From an uncultured Clostridiaceae bacterium (GTDB lineage: Bacteria; Bacillota; Clostridia; Clostridiales; Oxobacteraceae), in the NCBI GenBank assembly GCA_937900065.1, contig CALCDS010000384.1, positions 1-22,436 of the forward strand: a DNA stretch of 22,436 nt, read 5' to 3'. The notes beneath the pieces were generated by a model, which was given only the letters and a program-made list of their open reading frames with translations, had not been told where the DNA came from and ran no database searches. Made by a program: the position numbers and the translations under genes. Shown piece after piece: positions 1 through 6,597 of the stretch (position 1 is the first letter of the stretch; every line of letters starts with the position of its first letter).

Positions 1-21
1 TTTGCTTAAGATTATTTTATA

Positions 22-125
22 TCTTAAAGTATAATGTTGATTTTTTGAGCAATCCAAGTGAGCGGTGTGAGCCTTACAACTTAAAAAAGCGTGAACAGGC
101 AAACGAGGATGCTCAAAATCAACAT
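22..125. repeat. MITE-like palindromic repeat, copy 1 (internally deleted)
   Basis: The left arm reads TTGATTTTTTGAGC and the right arm GCTCAAAATCAAC, forming terminal inverted repeats about 100 bp apart. The interior matches parts of the long copy at 19253-19469 in inverted orientation, including the CCAAGTGAGCGGTGTGAG block. The right end lies about 10 bp before the rnmV ribosome binding site. The outermost left arm has TATAAT at 30-35. No transposase is present, so any movement would have to be in trans. Confidence 0.75.
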
Positions 126-146
126 ATGATATGTGAGGGGATCGGC

Positions 147-698
147 ATGATTAAAGAAGTGATTGTTGTAGAGGGAAGAGACGACTGTATAGCTGTAAAG
201 AGGGCTGTCGGCGCTGAAATAATAGTGACTGGAGGATATGCGATGCCCAAGGGCACACTGGAGAGGATAAAGCTTGCCGCTAAAAATAGAGGGGTTATAA
301 TATTTACGGATCCGGATTATGCAGGGGAAAAAATACGCAGAATAATCAGCAGCAAGGTAAAAGGATGCAAGCACGCATTCCTTCCTGTGGAATGCGCAAC
401 AAAGGATGGAGACATTGGCATCGAAAATGCCTGCCCTGAGGATATAATAGATGCGCTTACGAAAGCAAGGGCCGAAACCGTGGACAGGGTGCAGGAATTC
501 AGCATTCGGGATATGATAGCCAATGATTTTCTAGGTACATGCAAAGCCGGCATTAGAAGAGACAGACTTGGCAGGGAATTGGGCATAGGACATGCAAATG
601 GGAAACAGTTTTTGTCAAGGTTAAATAATTACGGAATTACAAGAGAAGAATTTGATCTGGCTGTCTCAAAAATAAATAGCTGTACTAAAAAGTGTTGA
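147..698 (+). CDS. rnmV: Ribonuclease M5 (5S rRNA maturation nuclease)
   Basis: RNase M5 trims precursor 5S rRNA in Firmicutes, acting in the cytoplasm on the ribosomal-protein-bound precursor. The 183-residue product opens with MIKEVIVVEGRDD, the N-terminal Toprim motif with its conserved Glu. The second Toprim motif, FTDPDYAGEKIRR, lies near residues 51-63. Length fits the family (about 180-190). The ATG at 147 is preceded by GAGGGG with a 6-base spacer. The frame stays open upstream to a TTG at 45, but that stretch is repeat DNA and should not be read as an N-terminal extension. rsmA follows after about 56 bases, the usual Firmicutes pairing, so the two are probably cotranscribed. Confidence 0.93.
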   Translation: MIKEVIVVEGRDDCIAVKRAVGAEIIVTGGYAMPKGTLERIKLAAKNRGVIIFTDPDYAGEKIRRIISSKVKGCKHAFLPVECATKDGDIGIENACPEDIIDALTKARAETVDRVQEFSIRDMIANDFLGTCKAGIRRDRLGRELGIGHANGKQFLSRLNNYGITREEFDLAVSKINSCTKKC

Positions 699-754
699 TC
701 TTTAAGCAAGCCTGATTTATGCGTTATAAACCAATAAGAAAAGCAGGTATGGGA

Positions 755-1615
755 ATGGATGATTTATTGAGGATTGTAAGAACACGTGAGATAATTAAAA
801 AGTATAAGTTTAAATTCAACAAGAGTTTGGGCCAGAATTTTTTGATAGATGATGCGATTTTAAAGAAAATAATAGAATCATCGAATTTGACCAAGGATGA
901 CAGTGTGCTTGAGATAGGACCCGGCATAGGCACTCTTACAATGGAACTTGCTTCTCATGCTAAAAAGGTGCTCACAATTGAGCTGGACAGCAGCTTAATG
1001 CCTATACTTGAGGATATTTTTAAGGGGTATGACAATATAAGGATTCATCATGGAGATGCATTAAAAGAAGACTTAAAACAAGTTTCGTCGGGTTATCTCG
1101 ATGAACCGGTAAGCATATGCGCAAACATACCGTATTATATAACGACTCCTCTTATAACCAAATTTTTTAAAGGGGAATTGAAGATAAAAACCATAGTCCT
1201 CATGGTCCAAAAGGAAGTAGCCGAAAGGATGGTCGCTGATCCCGGCGGAAAGGATTATGGAGCATTATCGCTGCTTGTGCAGTATTATTCAAAGCCGAGC
1301 ATAGAGGCTATAGCACCCCCAAAATGTTTTATGCCAAGGCCCAAGGTTGACTCGGCAGTTATAAAGCTTGATATCAATAAAGAACCGCCGGTTGAAATAG
1401 AAGATGAGGATCTTTTCTTTCGCATAATAAGAAGTTCTTTTGAACAGAGGCGAAAAACCCTGTCCAATTCATTAAAACCTCTGGGCATACCGTCTGAAAT
1501 ATTGCTAAAGGCCTTTCAAGAAGCCGGCATAGATCCCAAAAGAAGGGGAGAGACCCTGTCACTGCAGGAATTTGCAGCCTTATATCACAAAATAGAAAAG
1601 GCACTGTGCGATTAG
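755..1615 (+). CDS. rsmA: 16S rRNA dimethyladenosine transferase RsmA/KsgA
   Basis: RsmA uses S-adenosylmethionine to dimethylate two adjacent adenines near the 3' end of 16S rRNA during small-subunit assembly. The 286-residue product shows KSLGQNFLID near the N-terminus, the SAM-binding LEIGPGIGTLT, the catalytic NIPYY, and the C-terminal SSFEQRRKTLSNSL and KRRGETLSLQEFAAL blocks. The start is ambiguous: ATG codons at 719, 749 and 755 are in frame. I chose 755 because MDDLLRIVRTREIIKKY lines up with the remembered B. subtilis N-terminus and AGG at 745-747 is reasonably spaced from it; 719 has no visible ribosome binding site. A hairpin terminator follows at 1645-1671. Confidence 0.95.
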   Translation: MDDLLRIVRTREIIKKYKFKFNKSLGQNFLIDDAILKKIIESSNLTKDDSVLEIGPGIGTLTMELASHAKKVLTIELDSSLMPILEDIFKGYDNIRIHHGDALKEDLKQVSSGYLDEPVSICANIPYYITTPLITKFFKGELKIKTIVLMVQKEVAERMVADPGGKDYGALSLLVQYYSKPSIEAIAPPKCFMPRPKVDSAVIKLDINKEPPVEIEDEDLFFRIIRSSFEQRRKTLSNSLKPLGIPSEILLKAFQEAGIDPKRRGETLSLQEFAALYHKIEKALCD

Positions 1616-1644
1616 CAGGCTTACATAATAAATTAGTTAGTACT

Positions 1645-1671
1645 AAAAAGAGGATAATCCCTCTTTTTTTT
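1645..1671 (+). terminator. Rho-independent terminator after rsmA
   Basis: A 9-bp stem, AAAAAGAGG paired with CCTCTTTTT, with a 6-base loop runs straight into a T tract. It closes the rnmV-rsmA unit. Confidence 0.85.
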
Positions 1672-1676
1672 GTCAC

Positions 1677-1705
1677 TTTAGAAAATATCATACATATATT
1701 ATAAT
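1677..1705 (+). promoter_or_regulatory. Possible sigma-A promoter for the 1735 gene
   Basis: A perfect TATAAT at 1700-1705 lies 17 bases after a weak TTTAGA at 1677-1682, just past the rsmA terminator and 30 bases before the next start codon. The weak -35 lowers confidence. Confidence 0.4.
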
Positions 1706-1734
1706 GAATAAATTTTATTTTGGGAGGGAATCGA

Positions 1735-3024
1735 TTGGCTGCAAAAAAAAGTTACAATAGATATTTTATTATATTCCAGGAAGAAGATAAAGGATACGGA
1801 ATGGGGCCAGACAGGCCGCCCACGGGGTATGTCAAAGTTGAGACGAGAAACGACAAGAGCAAGGTGACGGTATATGTGCAGAACTTAAAACCTTTTGAAT
1901 CAGGCGAATGTTTATATAAATGTTACCTAGTAGGCCATCATGACGGCAAGGGTTGTTCCGCTTACCTCGGCATAGTGAACATAGATGATCTGGGAAGAGG
2001 AGAATCATCCTGGGAAACAGGTTATGAGAATGCTTTTAATTCGAGCACTTCTATAGATAAGTTTAACGGTGCGGCCATCATAGCGCAAAGGGAGGAGTCC
2101 TCGGGTATAATAGCTCCGCTTGCAGGCTATATGAGCAAAGAGAAGTTTGACTGGAGGAGCGTGATACCTGCTGGTAAACAAGCCCAAAAAGTAAATGAAG
2201 ATAATTTGGAATCGACACAGGACGCGAAAGAGGAGCAGGAGGTTTTGACCGATGAGGCGGCCAAATTCCAGGAATACGAAGAAAGTATACTGGAAACAAG
2301 CGAGCCTATTGAGCCTGAAAAACCCGCTGAATCGGAAGATGTGCCTGCTGAGGACATGGCAGGAACATCAGAGCCTGAAACACCGCGAATGGAGGATGAC
2401 GTTAAAGAAGATATAAGAATAGAAGAAAGCGAGTATGAAAATATAGATGAACCTCCTTGCGAGAATGTCGCTTACGAGACTGATAATACAACCAATACTG
2501 AGACGACTCAAGGAACCGAAAATGACGATAAAAAAGATGATGATATAAGGTCCAAACATAAAGAGCATAAATACAATTATCATGATTACTATAAATATGA
2601 TTGCAGAAATATTCTTAAGAGAACTTTGGAGGGGATACTTTCTGATTATGAGAAGATTGACAAACATAAAGAGCTTAAGGATTGCAGCATATGGAAGGTT
2701 GACATGAGAAAATACAAAAGGGATGTATATAAGGTGAACATGTATCCATGTTATGATTTGGTGTTTTATCCGATGGTATACAATCCTCAGCGCAACTATT
2801 ATAAATATATAAGAAAACACGGGCATTATCTATTCGGCATCAAGCATGGCAAGGATGGAAGAACTGCGGCGATAATATACGGCATACCTGGCAAGAAAAC
2901 ATCATGTGATCAACCGTTTGAGGGCAGCACGGGTTTTACAAAATGGGTGTCATGGGGTGGAGACCGGGGGTATTGGATGATGATGTACGATCCCATGACA
3001 GGTATGATAATATCACAAAGATAG
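1735..3024 (+). CDS. Two-domain protein of unknown function with acidic linker
   Basis: I cannot assign a function. The 429-residue product has three parts. Residues 1-150 form a compact, Gly- and aromatic-rich domain (FIIFQEEDKGYG, PTGYVKVETRN, CYLVGHHDGKG, YENAFNSSTSIDKFNGAAII). Residues about 155-275 form a low-complexity linker very rich in Glu, Asp, Pro and Thr. Residues about 280-429 are a basic, Tyr- and His-rich domain ending in HYLFGIKHG, AAIIYGIPGKKTSCDQPF, GSTGFTKWVSWGG and YWMMMYDPMTG. There is no signal peptide or membrane segment. The start is TTG 1735, 7 bases after GGGAGGG. The terminal domains look conserved in character, and clostridial sporulation or envelope roles are conceivable, but nothing here demonstrates one. 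Confidence 0.85.
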   Translation: MAAKKSYNRYFIIFQEEDKGYGMGPDRPPTGYVKVETRNDKSKVTVYVQNLKPFESGECLYKCYLVGHHDGKGCSAYLGIVNIDDLGRGESSWETGYENAFNSSTSIDKFNGAAIIAQREESSGIIAPLAGYMSKEKFDWRSVIPAGKQAQKVNEDNLESTQDAKEEQEVLTDEAAKFQEYEESILETSEPIEPEKPAESEDVPAEDMAGTSEPETPRMEDDVKEDIRIEESEYENIDEPPCENVAYETDNTTNTETTQGTENDDKKDDDIRSKHKEHKYNYHDYYKYDCRNILKRTLEGILSDYEKIDKHKELKDCSIWKVDMRKYKRDVYKVNMYPCYDLVFYPMVYNPQRNYYKYIRKHGHYLFGIKHGKDGRTAAIIYGIPGKKTSCDQPFEGSTGFTKWVSWGGDRGYWMMMYDPMTGMIISQR

Positions 3025-3029
3025 GGTTT

Positions 3030-3078
3030 GGGGACACTCCTCCTGTTTAGAAACGTTTTAAATGGGATTGGGGTGTCC
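3030..3078. repeat. Long imperfect hairpin (REP-like or weak terminator)
   Basis: GGGGACACTCC at 3030-3040 pairs with GGGGTGTCC at 3070-3078. Pairing continues inward (TCCTGTTTA with TTAAATGGGA, including G-U pairs) to a 7- or 8-base loop around 3051. No T tract follows, so it is not a standard terminator. The compact shape resembles REP-type palindromes, but no second copy was seen in the window. Confidence 0.5.
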
Positions 3079-3105
3079 TTGCCAAGTTTATAAGAGGTGG
3101 TCGTT

Positions 3106-3690
3106 TTGATACTGGTTGATTTAAAAAGTATGAGAAAGCTTGTAATCATTATTTTGTGCATCATTTTTTTTGCCGGACTGTTTACTATGGGATATACGAG
3201 ATTGCATACGGAAACGAGTGCCACTTTGGATGAAGTCAAGTATAAGGATTATACAGGGCTTGACGGCAAAATTTCATATAAACTGCCCTTGGAATGGGAA
3301 ACTTCGGAAAAGGATTTTGATGGAGAGGAGATATTGTATCACAATGACTTTACGTCCAGGGATAAGGCATTGCGTGGTTATGTACAGATATGGAATTTAA
3401 ACATGCCTCTTATAGAGTTTATAAAAAGGGGCAGGGAGAGCGGAATAGGCATCACGACATATAAATATTATATAATCGAAGATGTTAAAATTAACGGCAG
3501 TGATGGTTACATACTAAGTTACAGTAAAGCTAAAGATAACAATAAATATACAAAGGCTTTCGAGGTATTCGTGCTTGATAAGGCAAACATTTTTTACAGG
3601 TTTGCATTTTACATGGATGAGAGCAAATGGAAAGATGGTTACAGGATGTATTTTTTAAATATTGCGGCATCGGCGAAAATAAAAAATTGA
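3106..3690 (+). CDS. Membrane-anchored PsbP-like protein
   Basis: The 194-residue product has one N-terminal hydrophobic segment (residues about 12-30, KLVIIILCIIFFAGLFTMG) followed by a soluble, presumably extracytoplasmic domain. The segment DGKISYKLPLEWE followed by alternating beta-type strands and a late FYRFAFYMDE resembles the PsbP-like fold found in many clostridial envelope proteins; this is a by-eye assignment. No catalytic motif is visible. The start is TTG at 3106, about six bases after AGAGGTGG, rather than the GTG at 3097 that lies inside the ribosome binding site. A strong palindromic terminator follows the stop codon. Confidence 0.8.
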   Translation: MILVDLKSMRKLVIIILCIIFFAGLFTMGYTRLHTETSATLDEVKYKDYTGLDGKISYKLPLEWETSEKDFDGEEILYHNDFTSRDKALRGYVQIWNLNMPLIEFIKRGRESGIGITTYKYYIIEDVKINGSDGYILSYSKAKDNNKYTKAFEVFVLDKANIFYRFAFYMDESKWKDGYRMYFLNIAASAKIKN

Positions 3691-3697
3691 TTCGTAT

Positions 3698-3725
3698 AAA
3701 AAAGCCTTCAAGGCTTTTTTATTTT
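3698..3725 (+). terminator. Terminator after the PsbP-like gene
   Basis: AAAAAAGCC and GGCTTTTTT flank the 5-base loop TTCAA, and the T run forms the tail. The A-rich left arm means it could work in both directions. Confidence 0.85.
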
Positions 3726-3729
3726 GCTA

Positions 3730-3771
3730 TGTTACAAACGGAATGCTCAAAATCAACATCTTTGTTTAACA
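3730..3771. repeat. MITE-like repeat, copy 2 (right-end remnant)
   Basis: TGTTACAAACGGAATGC joins directly to the right arm GCTCAAAATCAACATC and ends in TTTGTTTAACA. Nearly the whole interior and most of the left arm are missing, giving a 42-bp derivative. Confidence 0.7.
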
Positions 3772-3907
3772 GAGTCCTTTATTTTTTAATTATAAAGCCT
3801 CCTGCGAAGATTGATGGGCAGATGATATAAAAAACTATTTAGGAGTTAATTATGTTAAATTTTATATAAAGTATAATATATAATATAATTATGTGGAGGT
3901 GATAGCT

Positions 3908-4447
3908 TTGGGCGTATCCATATTGAAAGACGGATCCCGGTGCATTATCAGAAGAGCTTCGCAAAGAGATGCCGCAGAGATAGTAAGGTATTCAAATGCT
4001 GTGGGCGGAGAATCTGATTTTTTAAGCTACGGGCTCAATCAGTTTGGGCATAATGTAGATGAGGAGAAGCAGATAATAAGGGAATATGACCAGGCTATGA
4101 ACCGCATATTTATTGTTGCCGAGATAGATGGGAGCATTTGCGGGATGCTGACATTTTGGGGCAATAGCAGAAAGAGATTGGAGCACTGGGGCGAGATGGG
4201 AATCAGTGTATCGAAAAGATGCTGGAACAATGGAGTCGGGACCGTGCTTTTAAAATATTTTATAGATTGGGCAAAGGATGGCGGAATAATAAAGAAGGTC
4301 AATCTCATGGTAAGAGAGGACAATCATGCTGCTGTGGCGTTATATAAAAAAGCAGGCTTTGAGATTGAAGGAAGGATAAAGCGCGCTATGAAAGTTGATG
4401 GAATATATTATGATTTTTTATATATGGGCAAATTGATTGACTATTAA
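3908..4447 (+). CDS. GNAT-family N-acetyltransferase
   Basis: GNAT enzymes transfer the acetyl group of acetyl-CoA to an amine; this one is probably cytoplasmic. The 179-residue product covers the full domain: the N-terminal strand and helix (CIIRRASQRDAAEIV), the central sheet (FIVAEIDGSICGMLTFWG), the acetyl-CoA loop (CWNNGVGTVLLKYF, near residues 104-117) and the C-terminal VREDNHAAVALYKKAGFEIEGR. The late blocks resemble RimJ/RimL-type or small-molecule acetyltransferases, but the acceptor cannot be read from sequence. The start is TTG 3908 after GGAGGTGAT; the in-frame GTG at 3893 overlaps that site. The gene is flanked by remnants of the same repeat at 3730 and 4458 and appears monocistronic. 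Confidence 0.9.
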   Translation: MGVSILKDGSRCIIRRASQRDAAEIVRYSNAVGGESDFLSYGLNQFGHNVDEEKQIIREYDQAMNRIFIVAEIDGSICGMLTFWGNSRKRLEHWGEMGISVSKRCWNNGVGTVLLKYFIDWAKDGGIIKKVNLMVREDNHAAVALYKKAGFEIEGRIKRAMKVDGIYYDFLYMGKLIDY

Positions 4448-4457
4448 AGATATGCTA

Positions 4458-4489
4458 TGTTAAAGTATGATGTTGATTTTCTGGAATGC
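4458..4489. repeat. MITE-like repeat, copy 3 (left-end remnant)
   Basis: TGTTAAAGTATGATGTTGATTTT matches the left arm of the family and is followed by CTGGAATGC, a piece of the right arm also present in copy 2. The rest is lost. Both remnants are preceded by the same bases, GCTA. Confidence 0.65.
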
Positions 4490-4538
4490 TTTTGCTATAT
4501 CAAGATAAATAAGTAAATATTTTGGGACAGGTGATACT

Positions 4539-5351
4539 ATGAAAAAAATTGGAGCAGTTTTACTGTTTATATCGGTTATGTTTGTAGTTTGCTCGTGTGA
4601 TTATATGGAGTTAAGCTTTAACAGGGGTAAAAATCCATTCGCTGATCAGCTTATCAATGCTTCCAGGATTATTTTTACAAATTGCAAGGATAATGCTCTT
4701 AAATTTACGGTATCAGACCCAAAAGTAATAAAACAGATTGTGGATATAACAAGCAAAAGCAGGGAAGTGGAAGGTTTGGCACCTGATGTGAAACCTGATT
4801 ATAAGATAGAATTTTATCTTCCAAACGGCAGAGTGATATCATTTGACTATTGGATGGGAGCAGCGGAAAACAATAAGGAGATTAATCTTAAGGAAGAAAA
4901 AGGCAAATATTATATGGTTCAAGGAAGCCTTGATACATATATAATCAACAGCATCAAGATGTATGAAAGGCCTGAAAAATTCGATAAGCTTTATTCGGCA
5001 TGTCTTTCCGAAAGCATATCTTTGCTGAAAAAAGATGAGGACGGCTCCACCACTGTTGGGGTTGACATAAATTCAGACAGGAAAATGCGCAAATATACCA
5101 TGTCTTATGAATTGAGGAAAATTTTGAATGGCATAAAAGCGGAAGGTTTTGATGTCGTGCCGTATTCTGAAGGAGGAGAGTATTCATACATCGTGTCCTT
5201 TATTACGAACATGTATAACCCTACGAAAGCAAAGATCACAGTTGAAGCTGTCAGGGTATCCGATAAGACCAAAAAAACATTTGTATTTGAACCCAAGCTG
5301 ACAGGAAGCACATGGACCACAAACAGGGTTATTGAAAGTGAAAAGGAATAA
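4539..5351 (+). CDS. Lipoprotein of unknown function
   Basis: The 270-residue product begins with a lipoprotein signal: MKK, a hydrophobic stretch, then the lipobox V17-C18-S19-C20, predicting Cys20 as the lipidated residue on the outer face of the cytoplasmic membrane. The mature part has an N-terminal region (IIFTNCKDNALKFTVSDP, KIEFYLPNGRVISFDYW) resembling small beta-rich substrate-free domains of clostridial lipoproteins, and a C-terminal half (MSYELRKILNGIKAEGFDV to TFVFEPKLTGSTWTTNRV) without a motif I recognise. The start ATG follows ACAGGTGAT. The next gene begins 77 bases downstream in the same direction, so cotranscription with the SpoIIP-like protein is possible. Confidence 0.82.
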   Translation: MKKIGAVLLFISVMFVVCSCDYMELSFNRGKNPFADQLINASRIIFTNCKDNALKFTVSDPKVIKQIVDITSKSREVEGLAPDVKPDYKIEFYLPNGRVISFDYWMGAAENNKEINLKEEKGKYYMVQGSLDTYIINSIKMYERPEKFDKLYSACLSESISLLKKDEDGSTTVGVDINSDRKMRKYTMSYELRKILNGIKAEGFDVVPYSEGGEYSYIVSFITNMYNPTKAKITVEAVRVSDKTKKTFVFEPKLTGSTWTTNRVIESEKE

Positions 5352-5428
5352 AAATCAAATATAAAAATAATATAATATATGAACATGTAACTCTCTAGTA
5401 TTTAGATTTTGTATAAGGGGTGGGCTTT

Positions 5429-6106
5429 TTGAGGAGGGTTAAGTTCTTATATTATATATCGATAGCAGCGCTTATTGCGGTAGGAGTGCTTTTTGTGAAG
5501 GCAAACAGATATAAAAGCACGATAAGCATGGTCAGCACGATAAAAGATAAGATAATCGTCATGTACAGCTCCAATTTTAAGAGGATGTATGAGGATTCAA
5601 AACAAAGGGAGACAGGCGATATGGCGATGCTGTGCATTGAAGGAGTGAGCCTGCTTAAAGACGGAGGGCTTAATTCTGTATATCTGAGGCTTGGAGAAGG
5701 AACTGAAGATCCATATACTTTATCAGGGTTGTATCTTGAAAAGAACCTCGATAAAAAATATAAATATGTACTCATAGATATAAGCAGGGCTCAAACCAAA
5801 TACGGCAGGAAATACGATATTGCAAATAAAGTCTGCTGCCCGATATCAATGATAATTTCAAAAAAATCAACCAGCTATGATGATACGCTTCTCTTTGCGG
5901 GCAGGATAAAATCGATCATAGATAAAAAGTATGGGACATTGCCGGTTCATATTATTACCGTTGATGATGGTGATTACAACCAGAGCATGGGTTCCATGGG
6001 AATGACTGTTGAAATTGGAGATGCGGCAAATACATATGATGAGGCAAGAGAGTGCCTTAGGATATTCTGCAGTGCCGTGCTGGAACTCGCCGGTATGGAA
6101 AGGTAA
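5429..6106 (+). CDS. Short SpoIIP-like protein, probably catalytically inactive
   Basis: The 225-residue product has an N-terminal membrane anchor (residues about 8-24) and an extracytoplasmic domain. Its C-terminal half follows the remembered SpoIIP/Amidase_3 pattern: VLIDISR where SpoIIP has a D(I/L)HRD motif, then a strand, a helix, and DYNQSMGSMGMTVEIGDAANTYDEA matching the SpoIIP YNQDL...VE.G...NTLEEA block. SpoIIP is a zinc amidase and endopeptidase used for septal peptidoglycan thinning during engulfment. Here the His of DHRD-type motifs is replaced (Ile-Ser-Arg) and no N-terminal HTH motif is present; the Glu of VEIG remains. It is about half the usual SpoIIP length. I infer a non-catalytic relative. 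The start is TTG 5429 after AAGGGGTGG; GTG 5420 overlaps that site. Confidence 0.7.
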   Translation: MRRVKFLYYISIAALIAVGVLFVKANRYKSTISMVSTIKDKIIVMYSSNFKRMYEDSKQRETGDMAMLCIEGVSLLKDGGLNSVYLRLGEGTEDPYTLSGLYLEKNLDKKYKYVLIDISRAQTKYGRKYDIANKVCCPISMIISKKSTSYDDTLLFAGRIKSIIDKKYGTLPVHIITVDDGDYNQSMGSMGMTVEIGDAANTYDEARECLRIFCSAVLELAGMER

Positions 6107-6149
6107 ACTACACAGAAAATAAAGAATAATACAACTTTTCTATAACCCA

Positions 6150-6178
6150 TTGACAGTGTTTTAAATAGGCATTAGAAT
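6150..6178 (+). promoter_or_regulatory. Sigma-A promoter for the T-box/asnA transcript
   Basis: TTGACA at 6150-6155 and TAGAAT at 6173-6178 are separated by 17 bases. Transcription would begin near 6185, just before the T-box stem I. Confidence 0.85.
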
Positions 6179-6185
6179 TATACCT

Positions 6186-6476
6186 AATTTAACATATTTG
6201 CGATGAAGAGAAGAGTATGTATGGGCCGGTGCATAAGCGAGCCGGTGATGGTGCAAGACCGGAGCAGCGCCCATATTGAAGAACATCCCTGAGTTTCTAA
6301 CCCAAATCTGTTTAAAAGCATGAAAGTAGGCTTAGGCGGAGCCAAACCGTTATATATTGGGCAGTATCGAAATTTTTCTGTACTGGCAGAGAGGGCATTG
6401 CAGTGCAATGCCAATCAGGGTGGTACCGCGGATAAATACCTTTCGTCCCTATTCAGGGATGAAAGGTATTTTTTTA
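6186..6476 (+). ncRNA. T-box riboswitch, asparagine-specific (AAC specifier)
   Basis: The leader has the full T-box set. Stem I carries an AGTA-type segment near 6214, a distal GATGGTGCAAGACCGG loop region, and the 3' side GAAGAACATCCCTGAG. Aligned with the remembered B. subtilis glyQS leader, the specifier is AAC at 6282-6284, an Asn codon read by tRNA-Asn(GUU). The T-box sequence AGGGTGGTACCGCGG is at 6417-6431, with the NCCA-pairing bulge TGGT at 6421-6424. The terminator at 6434-6475 has the long stem AAATACCTTTC/GAAAGGTATTT and a T tail. Uncharged tRNA-Asn should stabilise the antiterminator and turn on asnA, matching the gene's product. Confidence 0.95.
6434..6476 (+). terminator. T-box terminator
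   Basis: A stem starting at AAATACCTTTC, with inner TCCCT/AGGGA pairing, closes with GAAAGGTATT and a run of T. Its left arm overlaps the end of the T-box sequence, the arrangement needed for the switch. Confidence 0.9.
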
Positions 6477-6487
6477 ATTATAGGCCA

Positions 6488-6570
6488 TGTTAAAGTATAA
6501 TATTGATTTTGAGCGATCCAAGTGCGAACAGGTGAACAAGGATGTTCAAAATCAACATCTTTGCCAAACA
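6488..6570. repeat. MITE-like repeat, copy 4 (inside the asnA leader)
   Basis: TGTTAAAGTATAATATTGATTTTGAGC forms the left arm and GTTCAAAATCAACATC...CAAACA the right arm. The interior keeps CCAAGTG and GAACAGG and is shorter than copy 1. It lies between the T-box terminator and the asnA ribosome binding site, so it is part of the mRNA. Confidence 0.75.
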
Positions 6571-6597
6571 AAATTTATTTTATAAGGAGGAAATCAT

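Noticed and set aside
45..146. N-terminal extension of RnmV from TTG 45
   Set aside because: The stretch is repeat DNA shared with non-coding loci, and ATG 147 has a proper ribosome binding site and matches the family's start.
2368..2826. A 152-codon minus-strand ORF inside the two-domain protein gene
   Set aside because: Its hydrophobic translation is the antisense shadow of a Tyr- and Lys-rich coding region; it has no ribosome binding site of its own.
3730..4489. A composite mobile element carrying the GNAT gene between two repeat remnants
   Set aside because: The two remnants are differently truncated and no transposase or target duplication is visible; chance flanking by an abundant repeat is simpler.
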